From: an uncultured Elusimicrobiales bacterium
GTDB taxonomy: Bacteria > Elusimicrobiota > Elusimicrobia > Elusimicrobiales > Elusimicrobiaceae
DNA: 64,000 bases
Direction: 5' to 3'
Assembly: GCA_934662565.1 (NCBI GenBank)
Contig: CAKUKI010000002.1
Span: forward strand, 62,001 to 126,000
The translations under genes were made by a program, and so were the position numbers. This document shows positions 43,596 through 50,593 of this stretch, in pieces. The notes beneath the pieces were generated by a model, which saw nothing but the letters and a program-made list of their open reading frames with translations, was not told the DNA's origin and did no database searches. Within the stretch, counting starts at the first letter, position 1. Each line of letters begins with the position of its first letter.

Positions 43596-44333
43596 TTAAA
43601 AATTGGTGACGTAGCGAATTTGCAAAATGCGTTCGCTTTCATCCCCGCGGCCGATACGCCGCACGCCGGCATCCAACGCTAAGGAGGGGTGCAAATAAAA
43701 CCGCGCGGCCATATTCAAGCGGGAATCACGCATATTGCGGATGTTGTCCCACTCGGCCACTAACCCCACCGTGTTTTGAATGGTGTAAGATAAGCCGGTA
43801 AACATATATAGTTCGTCAAAATCAAAATCGGAAAAATTGAGTCCGGCGGAGGCATCCAACCCCGAAATAATAATTTCCCGCGTGAGGGTTAAATATCCGC
43901 CTTTGCGGTCGTCCATATATTCTTTATTTTTATTCACCGGATAAGTGTAGGAGCGGTTTTGGTAGCCATATCCGTAGCGGCGGCCGTCGTAGCCGATGGC
44001 AATAGCGGGGATGTATAAATTGCCGTCAAAAATTTTCCATTTGGCCTGAAAATCAGGGTCCAGCACTTTAACGGAAGAAGAATCCCCTACCAGCTCGTGC
44101 GCGGCAACGGAAATACCAATGTTAATGCGGGGATAAACGCCAAAATCAATGCTTTCCATAACCGTCCCGTGCGAATAGGCGCGGGTGGTGAAAGAAGCTT
44201 GGTAGCGGTCCAACACTTCGGCGGTGGGCACGTCTAACAGCATGGTTTCCATAGAAACAGGGTCACCTTGTTCGGCTTGCGCAGCCAAGGGGAAAAAGGC
44301 TAAAAGAGCCAATAATAAAGTTTTAAGTTTCAC
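43596..44333 (-). CDS. Exported beta-rich protein, YjbH-like outer-membrane barrel candidate
   Basis: 245 residues with Sec signal (LLLALLAFFPLAAQAE). The rest alternates hydrophobic and polar residues in strands ending with aromatic residues (YLTLTREIIISGLDASAGLN, YMFTGLSYTIQNTVGLVAEW, LNMAARFYLHPSLALDAGV) and closes with an aromatic C-terminal residue, QIRYVTNF, as BAM substrates do. A small outer-membrane barrel of YjbH/PorV-like type is the best reading. Its lipoprotein neighbour is 22 bp upstream in the same transcript. Function unknown. Confidence 0.6.
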   Translation of the reverse strand: MKLKTLLLALLAFFPLAAQAEQGDPVSMETMLLDVPTAEVLDRYQASFTTRAYSHGTVMESIDFGVYPRINIGISVAAHELVGDSSSVKVLDPDFQAKWKIFDGNLYIPAIAIGYDGRRYGYGYQNRSYTYPVNKNKEYMDDRKGGYLTLTREIIISGLDASAGLNFSDFDFDELYMFTGLSYTIQNTVGLVAEWDNIRNMRDSRLNMAARFYLHPSLALDAGVRRIGRGDESERILQIRYVTNF

Positions 44334-44355
44334 GGTAGAATCTCCTTATAAAAAA

Positions 44356-44913
44356 TTATAACCAAACACGGATGTCTTTTACTTCCGGTTTTACTACATA
44401 GCGGATGTTGTGCAGATAGACGCTTTCGCGCGCGGCCATAAAATCGTTGGCGTCGCGGGGAAATTCCAGCTCAATATGGCCTTTGTCCGCGTTGCGGGTA
44501 TCGTGTACCACGGCCAGATGCCAGCGGTCTAAATGTTCGGTATCATACGCGTTGCGGGGGTTATCAAAATTGCGCAAAACCACCATGCCTTTGGGCAGCG
44601 GGCCCGCGTCCACCGGCAGTGTTTTGGTAATTACGCGGCGGGTAAGCACGGTTTTGCCTTTTAACGGCCCGCGCAAAAAAGTCACTTTGTAGCGCGGGTC
44701 ATCCCCGTGCGGTTTTTGGTCCAAACGGGCCAAACAATAAGTGGCATAAAAAGTGCCCATGTTTTCGCACTGGGCAAAAACATTACGGCGGAAAAGGCGT
44801 TCGTATTCCTGTTTATAATCAGCGCGGTTGTAGGGGGCTTCTTTAGAACCGCGGCAGCCGGCCAAACAAACCAGCGTGCAGCATACCAGCAAAAAGGGAA
44901 TCAGTTTTTTCAT
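44356..44913 (-). CDS. Lipoprotein of unknown function
   Basis: 185 residues. Lipobox LAGC (Cys ~20) after a hydrophobic signal. The mature part has FRRNVFAQCENMGTFYATYC with two Cys that could form a disulfide, then a beta-rich region (TFLRGPLKGKTVLTRRVITK, GHIELEF, VYLHNIRYVVKPEV). No known family recognised. First gene of the block running to the TPR lipoprotein; it has a clear AAGGAG site and its own promoter. Confidence 0.6.
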   Translation of the reverse strand: MKKLIPFLLVCCTLVCLAGCRGSKEAPYNRADYKQEYERLFRRNVFAQCENMGTFYATYCLARLDQKPHGDDPRYKVTFLRGPLKGKTVLTRRVITKTLPVDAGPLPKGMVVLRNFDNPRNAYDTEHLDRWHLAVVHDTRNADKGHIELEFPRDANDFMAARESVYLHNIRYVVKPEVKDIRVWL

Positions 44914-44961
44914 AAAAACTCCTTAAATACGCCCCATACAAGGGCGATGAATACTAATAAA

Positions 44962-44990
44962 ATTATACCCGTTTTAAGTGTATTTGGAAA
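44962..44990 (-). promoter_or_regulatory. Promoter of the lipoprotein/barrel operon
   Basis: On the minus strand, -35 TTTCCA (44985-44990), 17-bp spacer, -10 TATAAT (44962-44967). The -35 lies in the word TTTGGAAAGCCT (plus strand), shared exactly with the tpiA promoter. Confidence 0.62.
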
Positions 44991-45034
44991 GCCTAATTTG
45001 AGGGTACGGCGTTGGCGGGGGAAATAAGGGCAAA

Positions 45035-45063
45035 AAAACGGGCCTTTTAACAAGGCCCGTTTT
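45035..45063 (-). terminator. Terminator of the 708-residue protein gene
   Basis: Stem AAAACGGGCCTT / AAGGCCCGTTTT with a 5-nt loop, starting 8 bp past the stop, followed by TTT on the minus strand. Confidence 0.85.
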
Positions 45064-45070
45064 GCAAAAG

Positions 45071-47197
45071 TTATTTGCGTGTGCCGGTTTTCTTTTTAGT
45101 AGAAATCGGCAGCGGTTTTTTGGAGGACGGCGACGCCTTTTTGGCAGAAGCGGCCGGCTTTTGCACAGAAGATGTGCTCTTTTTGGCGGCGGTTCTGCGG
45201 GGGGCGTTTTTGCTGGCATTTTTTTGCGCGGCAGATCTATTAATATTGTTGAGCGCTTTGTTTAAGTCTTGGGTGGATTTCCCCGCGGTTTTTTCGGCGG
45301 CGCGGCGGGCGGAATCTGCAATGTTGCGCTGGCGCAGTTCCTGTTCCACACTGCGTGCAAACGCGCCCATTTGTTGGATGCGCTCGGTTAAATCTTCTTG
45401 TACAATTTGCCCGCGTTGTTCGTCGGTTAAGTCGTTTCCTCTTTCAAAAGCGGAGCCGTCTTTACCCCATACAAAGAAGGCGGGGTTTTCCTGAAATGCA
45501 TCTTTGATGTCGCGGGCGTTTTGCGGGTCCGGCACATAAAATACCACGTTGTTATTGCGCGTTTGCGGGTCCAACAGGTTTTTATCGTCATTCCGGGCGT
45601 TTAGTTCATCTAACTGGGCGCGTGTGATAGGAATATAGGCCGGAGCTTTTTCGGATAAATTGCGTTGTAATTCCATAAAACGCAAGGTGGACTCATCACT
45701 ATTGTCCAATTTTTGCTCAAAATGATCCAAGGCTTCTTTAGCAATTTTTTGGTAAATATCCAAGGGGTCTTCCACCGCGTTTACACCGGCGGCGGTGACG
45801 GCTTGGCGCACATTCGGATATTGCTGTATCCGGTTGGGAATCCAGTAGCATTCGCCTTTGTCGCACCCTTGGGCTTCTAACATGGCATTGTATGCTTCCC
45901 GCATATCAGAAGAGGTGGTGGCGTTGTCCGGTGTTTGTGCATCCGGCGGCAGTAATTGGTTGGTTTTGCCTAAAACGACCAATACGTTTATTTCGGGGAT
46001 TTTATCGGTCAAATCCTGTAAGTGGAGTCTTTCAATCATTTGTTGGCGGCCGGCTTGCTTGCTCTTTTCCAGCGCCTCGGCATTTTGCCAAGCGGAGGGG
46101 TCTTGCGATATGGACGGAGAAATACTGCAAACTTTGTTGCTGTCGTTATATAAAGAGTTGCTTTCCCCTTGGCAACCAATAGTGCTGGGCACGCGGTCCG
46201 TCGCCGGAGCGTTGCCGGCGGCTTCTAGCATTTGTTTGTCCAACATGGCGGCCAGTTCGGCCCGTTTTTCTTCTCTGAATGCTTTTAATTTTTCTTGCAT
46301 GCTTTCGCGTTCTTCGGCGGTGGCACTGTCATCTAAATTTTTTAAGGACCAATCCGCCGCGCGGCTAATGGCTACCATGGGGTCAAACATTTCCGCCGCA
46401 GAGGTAAAGGGACCTGTGTATTCCCCACCGCCACGGGCCGCGCCCCCACTGGTGCGGGCGGATAAGCCGCTAGGCGTAATGCGGGGCAGTGGCGTGCTGG
46501 GGCGCGTGGAAGAAGACGCACTTTTGCCGTTGGAGGAGCCAAGGCCTTCTCCTTGGGCTAATGCCAGTGCGTCCGGCCCTAATTCCACCTGTGCAGAGGC
46601 CGTTTTGCCAAAGCCAAAGAAATTTTTAATAGGTGCAAATACACGGGCAAAAGAGGATTTTTCGGATTCCCCGTAAGCCGTGCCTAATGCGGGGGTGTAG
46701 CGCGCGGCACTTTCCTGCCGGACATAGCGCTCGTAAGCGTCATCATCCGAGTTAATTTCGTGCATGCCGCGTCCGGCGCCTTCCGGCGCAGTTTGGCGGA
46801 CGAGTACCCAGTTGCCGTCTTCATCTTGAATAGGGGCGCTGGCATCAAAACGCGGGTTAGTGCTTGCGTCTGCCGGTTGCGCTTCCGCGGCACTATACCG
46901 CGCGGCGGCCGGTGCATTTTTGGCGGAGGCATACAGTTCGTTTAATTTGGCATTAGCAGCATTGGCTTGCGCTTGTGCCAAGGCGGCCTTGCGTTCCAAC
47001 CGTTTTTGTTTGCCTTGAAACACCGCGGCAATGCGGTTTACCAAAGCGGTTAGCGGGTTAGAAGTAAAAATCTGCGGGGTCGCTTTTTTAGTACCTTGCG
47101 GTGTGTCTGCGTCGGGCGCAATAAAAGGCAACAGCAAAAACAGCAAAACGATACTAACCAGCGAGATTAAGACAATTTTTCCAATGCGTTTTTTCAT
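45071..47197 (-). CDS. Large membrane-anchored protein of unknown function
   Basis: 708 residues, not recognised. Residues 7-28 form a single N-terminal membrane helix (IVLISLVSIVLLFLLLPFIA) without a lipobox, so the body should be periplasmic. Residues ~75-110 are an Ala-rich helix and ~150-270 are disordered with Ser/Gly runs. Residues ~275-340 form a charged coiled coil (EERESMQEKLKAFREEKR). Two Cys pairs (TIGCQGE...KVCSI and GCDKGECYW) suggest disulfides. The final ~80 residues are extremely Lys/Ser/Ala-rich, suited to binding an acidic polymer such as DNA or cell-wall glycan. Own promoter and terminator. Function cannot be assigned. Confidence 0.62.
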   Translation of the reverse strand: MKKRIGKIVLISLVSIVLLFLLLPFIAPDADTPQGTKKATPQIFTSNPLTALVNRIAAVFQGKQKRLERKAALAQAQANAANAKLNELYASAKNAPAAARYSAAEAQPADASTNPRFDASAPIQDEDGNWVLVRQTAPEGAGRGMHEINSDDDAYERYVRQESAARYTPALGTAYGESEKSSFARVFAPIKNFFGFGKTASAQVELGPDALALAQGEGLGSSNGKSASSSTRPSTPLPRITPSGLSARTSGGAARGGGEYTGPFTSAAEMFDPMVAISRAADWSLKNLDDSATAEERESMQEKLKAFREEKRAELAAMLDKQMLEAAGNAPATDRVPSTIGCQGESNSLYNDSNKVCSISPSISQDPSAWQNAEALEKSKQAGRQQMIERLHLQDLTDKIPEINVLVVLGKTNQLLPPDAQTPDNATTSSDMREAYNAMLEAQGCDKGECYWIPNRIQQYPNVRQAVTAAGVNAVEDPLDIYQKIAKEALDHFEQKLDNSDESTLRFMELQRNLSEKAPAYIPITRAQLDELNARNDDKNLLDPQTRNNNVVFYVPDPQNARDIKDAFQENPAFFVWGKDGSAFERGNDLTDEQRGQIVQEDLTERIQQMGAFARSVEQELRQRNIADSARRAAEKTAGKSTQDLNKALNNINRSAAQKNASKNAPRRTAAKKSTSSVQKPAASAKKASPSSKKPLPISTKKKTGTRK

Positions 47198-47275
47198 AAG
47201 TTCCTCTTAAATAAAACAAAAAACCGTTCCAACTTTTGGGCCGCGCTAAAAAGCGCCCCCAGTGTGGATACAAAT

Positions 47276-47304
47276 AGTCTACCCATTTAATGGCTAATTT
47301 TCAA
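47276..47304 (-). promoter_or_regulatory. Promoter of the 708-residue protein gene
   Basis: On the minus strand, -35 TTGAAA (47299-47304), 17-bp spacer, -10 TAGACT (47276-47281), ~80 bp upstream of the start. The leader contains a small GCGCT-TTTT-AGCGC hairpin at about 47245-47265. Confidence 0.6.
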
Positions 47305-47311
47305 GAGAAAT

Positions 47312-48070
47312 TTATTCATCCGCCGCGGTGCGGGCCGGTGCGGCCCCAAACCAACCCTTTACAATATGCCAAGATTTTTGGATATGCCGCACAAAAACGT
47401 TCTGTGGGGCGGGGGTAGCCGCGGAGCGCAGGGGGGGCAAATAACCGGCTTTGTCTATCAGCTGGGCCAGATAGTTGGAGGGAACGGCAAAGTTTAAGTT
47501 TTGGTTGCCTTCCCCCTTAAAACTGGCAAACGCTACGGAAATCACGTCGCCGTCCTCGTTAAACACGGGGCTGCCGCTGGAGCTGGGGGAAATGGGCGCG
47601 CTGATTTGGTGCCAAATGACCCCGTTGGCTTTTTTGCGCACTTGGCTGATAAGGCCGGAAGAAACCGTGTTTTGCAAGCGGCGCGGATTGCCGATAACGG
47701 TAATAATCTGCCCCGGTAAAACGGTTTGCGCGTCCCCCAGTGTGACGGTAGGCAACCCTTGGGCCGGTATTTTGAGCAGTGCCAAATCCACCAGTTGGGA
47801 TTCCGCCGCCACTTTGGCTTCGTCGGATACGGCACCGGTGTTAAAGGTGATGTTAATAAAAAGGGCGTTGTCGGAAACGTGGCGGCTGGTGGCAATCAGG
47901 CCGTTTTGGCTGACGACGAACCCCGTTCCCGTAAAGGTGGTGCCGTCTTTTTTTACCACATTTACCGCTACCACGCTTTGGGCATTTTGTTCGGCAATTT
48001 CCACGTGCGTTTTGGCCGCGCACACGCAAGAAAACAGTAAGCAAACAAGCAAAGCGGGTAAGTATTTCAT
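47312..48070 (-). CDS. Exported trypsin-like serine protease (S1C/HtrA-like, no PDZ)
   Basis: 252 residues. Signal peptide to ~18 (LLVCLLFSCVCA). The triad fits His64 (ATSRHVSD), Asp95 (LVDLALLK) and Ser165 in SPSSSGSPVF, where the usual GNSGGP is changed to SSSGSP. The serine is kept but the oxyanion neighbour differs. The domain ends near 215 and no PDZ follows; a ~35-residue basic amphipathic tail (VRHIQKSWHIVKGWFG) remains. Likely periplasmic quality control. No Shine-Dalgarno is seen; TATAAT ends only 6 nt before the ATG, hinting at a leaderless mRNA. Confidence 0.8.
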   Translation of the reverse strand: MKYLPALLVCLLFSCVCAAKTHVEIAEQNAQSVVAVNVVKKDGTTFTGTGFVVSQNGLIATSRHVSDNALFINITFNTGAVSDEAKVAAESQLVDLALLKIPAQGLPTVTLGDAQTVLPGQIITVIGNPRRLQNTVSSGLISQVRKKANGVIWHQISAPISPSSSGSPVFNEDGDVISVAFASFKGEGNQNLNFAVPSNYLAQLIDKAGYLPPLRSAATPAPQNVFVRHIQKSWHIVKGWFGAAPARTAADE

Positions 48071-48099
48071 ACCACGATTATAATAAATTTATAGCGTGG

Positions 48100-48128
48100 T
48101 TGAAATGCAAAGTCATAAATAGTAAACT
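48100..48128 (+). promoter_or_regulatory. Promoter of greA
   Basis: -35 TTGAAA (48100-48105), 17-bp spacer, -10 TAAACT (48123-48128), 21 bp before the greA start. Confidence 0.65.
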
Positions 48129-48149
48129 CTAATTAAGAGGAGTGATGTT

Positions 48150-48620
48150 ATGGAAAAGTTTTATGTGAGCCGTAAAAAATATGAAGATTTAGTAAACGAA
48201 ATTAAACGTTTGAAAGAACAAAAAGCGCAGCTTTCCGACGAAATTGGCGAAGCGGCCGCGCAGGGGGATTTGAAAGAAAACGCGGAGTATCATGCCGCCA
48301 AAGAAAAACAGGCGGAAACGTTGCGCCGTATTGATGATTTGGAAATGAAACTGCGTAATGCCGAAATTACGGACGATTTGGCGGTGGACCGCAGTGAGGC
48401 CCGCATTGGGGCGACGGTGACGCTGAAAGATTTGGTAGCCGATATTGAATTTACTTATACGCTGGTTGGGTCTATGGAATCCAACCCGGATAAGGGGCTG
48501 TTATCGGTTAAATCTCCGTTAGCCAGCGGGGTGTTGGGTAAAAAGCAAGGGGAAACCTTTACGGTAGAACTTCCGCGCGGCCCCAAAAAATACAAACTGG
48601 TCAAACTGGAATACAAATAA
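48150..48620 (+). CDS. greA: Transcription elongation factor GreA
   Basis: 156 residues, standard size. N-terminal coiled coil to ~75 with the catalytic tip acidic pair in QGDLKENAEYHAAKEKQ, then the globular FKBP-like domain (DRSEARIGATVTLKDL, SPLASGVLGKKQGETFTVEL). It stimulates transcript cleavage in backtracked RNA polymerase. Start ATG 48150 follows AAGAGGAG. Own promoter and a strong terminator. Confidence 0.96.
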   Translation: MEKFYVSRKKYEDLVNEIKRLKEQKAQLSDEIGEAAAQGDLKENAEYHAAKEKQAETLRRIDDLEMKLRNAEITDDLAVDRSEARIGATVTLKDLVADIEFTYTLVGSMESNPDKGLLSVKSPLASGVLGKKQGETFTVELPRGPKKYKLVKLEYK

Positions 48621-48638
48621 AACCCAGTGTTTTTTATA

Positions 48639-48671
48639 AGGCCCCTGCGTTAGTAAACGCGGGGGCTTTTT
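48639..48671 (+). terminator. Terminator of greA
   Basis: Stem GCCCCTGCGTT / AACGCGGGGGC (48641-48651 with 48656-48666), 4-nt loop, then TTTTT, 20 bp past the stop. Confidence 0.88.
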
Positions 48672-48708
48672 GTCTGCCGTTATTTAATAGGGGTTGTTTT
48701 GTTTTTTT

Positions 48709-48747
48709 TTTTTGATAAATTTTGTTTATAACAAAATTTATCAAAAA
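48709..48747. repeat. Perfect 18-bp inverted repeat before the pilin gene
   Basis: Arms TTTTTGATAAATTTTGTT (48709-48726) and its exact complement (48730-48747) flank a 3-nt TAT, preceded by seven more T. It ends 4 bp before the pilin ribosome site (AGAGAGG). The element is almost pure AT and could be an operator, an mRNA stem occluding the ribosome site, or a terminator with weak stem. Confidence 0.85.
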
Positions 48748-48759
48748 GAGAGGTTTTTA

Positions 48760-49278
48760 ATGCAAAATGCAGCTATGCGCCGTTTAGGCGGGTTTACGTT
48801 GATTGAATTATTGGTGGTGGTGCTGATTATCGGCATTTTAGCCAGCGTGGCTATTCCGCAATACGAAGTAGCCGTTAAAAAGAGCCGCCTATCGGCCGCT
48901 CTCCCATTGGTTAAAACTTTGGCAGATGCGGAAGAAGTGTATTTTATTGCCCATGGAGTTTATACAGCAAAAATATCAAATTTGGACGTAGATATGCCGG
49001 CCGGTTGCACGCTGGCCGGCATATCTACGGACGATGGCTATGTAATAACCCCCAATGGCGTGATAGTGGATTTGTTGTCCGGTATCGCAGATGTGGGGGC
49101 AGGTAGTGGGAGTGCTGTAGTGGACGCCTATTTGCGTGATAGAAATTCTTCTATCAGGTACCGCCAGTATTTGCAACATTCTTCTCTGCCCTCAGAGCGC
49201 CATTGTATGGGAAATGAAAAAGTTTGTAAGTCTATGGGCGGCACCTTGCTGGGTGGGGACACTTATAAATTGCCGTAA
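48760..49278 (+). CDS. Type IV pilin-like / type II secretion pseudopilin
   Basis: 172 residues from ATG 48760, chosen because GAGAGG precedes it and the leader is then short (MQNAAMRRLGG). Prepilin peptidase site LGG|FTLIELLVVVLIIG with Glu5, a hydrophobic helix to ~35, then a globular domain with a Cys at PAGCTLAG and a C-terminal CMGNEKVCKSMGG pair. It is isolated from any pilus assembly genes. Similar isolated pseudopilins with a VCKSxGG end are, from memory, numerous in Elusimicrobium genomes. Could belong to DNA uptake, secretion or surface structures. Confidence 0.85.
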   Translation: MQNAAMRRLGGFTLIELLVVVLIIGILASVAIPQYEVAVKKSRLSAALPLVKTLADAEEVYFIAHGVYTAKISNLDVDMPAGCTLAGISTDDGYVITPNGVIVDLLSGIADVGAGSGSAVVDAYLRDRNSSIRYRQYLQHSSLPSERHCMGNEKVCKSMGGTLLGGDTYKLP

Positions 49279-49298
49279 ATAATGCTTATACTAACAAA

Positions 49299-49332
49299 AA
49301 GCCCGAAGCCTTGTTTGGGGGCTTCGGGCTTG
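49299..49332. terminator. Bidirectional terminator between the pilin gene and the repeat-containing secreted protein
   Basis: Stem AAGCCCGAAGCC / GGCTTCGGGCTT with a 9-10 nt loop and A/T flanks; serves the plus-strand pilin gene and the minus-strand gene ending at 49346. Confidence 0.85.
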
Positions 49333-49345
49333 GTGTGTAAAGCTA

Positions 49346-50461
49346 TTAATGCATTTTCCCTTCTATCATAAAGCGGGTCATTTCATCATACAGCTGTTGC
49401 TCGCGCTGGGAGGATTGCGGGCGTTGGGTAATCGGCTCCGGTTGACGGTTGTGCTTTTTTACAAAGGCCATATAGTCCTTGTGAAATTCTTCGTAAGAGC
49501 GGTTGGGATATTTGGCCAAAATAGCGCGTATTTCTTGCTTGGCCGTTTCCGCTTCGTAAAAGCCGTTGGTCACATTGTATACCACAATTAATTGCAATTT
49601 GTTGAATAAGCGGCGTTCGGGCAACGGGGCATTCCAACGGGGTTGGCGGTGGTGTTTGCCCACAAAGGTGCGCAATTCTTTAATGGCTTGGTTGTAAGCC
49701 AGCACGGTGGCTTGTACTTCCGGCGCATTGACCGATTGGCGCACCCCTTTGTAGTGTTGCTTGTAGGCGGTGCGGACTATGGTTTTGAATCCCATGGGTA
49801 CATGATAGACCATAACCGGATTATTCAAATAGCGTTGGATGTTTTCTTTGGTGCGTGCGTTTACTTTTTCTGACTTCAATAACTCCCGCAACGGCAAGTT
49901 GGGTTTGTGTGGGTGGCGTTTGGCATAGGCTAAAGCGCTTTCTACCACTATTTCACGCATGTCTTTTTTGGATAATTCCAGCAAATCTCTATCTAACGGA
50001 ATGGCATAATAATCGGATAATTCCTGTGCCATTTCGGCGTATTTTTTTTGCTCCATTAAAGATTTTAATGTCGCTTTAAGCGTTTGGTTGACTACTTGGC
50101 CTTGCAATAGCATATTTACTTCGGCCAAGGCAGCCTGAGTAGGCGCAGTGGTTAAAGCCTGCACTTTAGGCAAGGTTTGGATAATGTGTTGGATTTCTGT
50201 ATTATAAATGTGGCGGCGCGTAAGCAAATCTTTGGCGATGGTTTTTTTCATCACCAAATCAATGCGGCGTGCGGTGCGGAAATCGCAAGTGGGTTTAACA
50301 TGTTCGGCCTTTAGACGCGCTTTCAGGTTGGGGGTTTCCCGCTTGTAGGAGCGTTTAACGGCTTGTTTGACAGCCTGAGGAACTTTTTTGACTGTTCCTT
50401 GGGCAAAAACACCCGCGCAGGGGGTAGCTAACAATAGTAGGGCAATAATTAATGTTTTCAT
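49346..50461 (-). CDS. Exported helical protein with K-x-H-x-x-x-P repeats
   Basis: 371 residues with Sec signal (LIIALLLLATPCAGVFAQ). The mature protein is very basic and mostly helical. Three spaced segments share a pattern of a hydrophobic helix, then K-K/R-H-xxx-P, then P-x-x-x-x-L: YAKRHPHKPNLPLRELL (~182), FVGKHHRQPRWNAPLPERR (~275) and FVKKHNRQPEPITQRPQSS (~335). This resembles the helicase-associated/DNA-binding repeat layout, but no enzyme domain is present. Own promoter region with TATACT and AAGG at the start. Function unknown. Confidence 0.6.
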   Translation of the reverse strand: MKTLIIALLLLATPCAGVFAQGTVKKVPQAVKQAVKRSYKRETPNLKARLKAEHVKPTCDFRTARRIDLVMKKTIAKDLLTRRHIYNTEIQHIIQTLPKVQALTTAPTQAALAEVNMLLQGQVVNQTLKATLKSLMEQKKYAEMAQELSDYYAIPLDRDLLELSKKDMREIVVESALAYAKRHPHKPNLPLRELLKSEKVNARTKENIQRYLNNPVMVYHVPMGFKTIVRTAYKQHYKGVRQSVNAPEVQATVLAYNQAIKELRTFVGKHHRQPRWNAPLPERRLFNKLQLIVVYNVTNGFYEAETAKQEIRAILAKYPNRSYEEFHKDYMAFVKKHNRQPEPITQRPQSSQREQQLYDEMTRFMIEGKMH

Positions 50462-50513
50462 TACCCTTAGTATAGTAAAACTGGTGCGGATAAAACAGAG
50501 TCTTTAGACCTAG

Positions 50514-50530
50514 TTGGGCCCTAGGCCCAA
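50514..50530. repeat. Short perfect palindrome upstream of 50461
   Basis: TTGGGCC-CTA-GGCCCAA. It lies about 55 bp before the repeat-protein start, between that gene and the GH57 terminator. May be an operator or a mini-hairpin. Confidence 0.4.
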
Positions 50531-50551
50531 AGTGACGCAAAGCATAAAAAA

Positions 50552-50576
50552 ATCCGCGGCCCGACGGACCGCGGAT
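50552..50576 (-). terminator. Terminator of the GH57/DUF4912 operon
   Basis: Stem ATCCGCGG / CCGCGGAT with a 9-nt loop, 17 bp past the GH57 stop, followed on the minus strand by TTTTTTATG. Confidence 0.8.
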
Positions 50577-50593
50577 AAAAAGCTAATAGCTAA

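Noticed and set aside
45858..46676. Plus-strand open frame of 272 codons
   Set aside because: Antisense of the 708-residue protein gene; composition (Ser/Cys/Leu rich) mirrors the Ala/Lys-rich sense frame.
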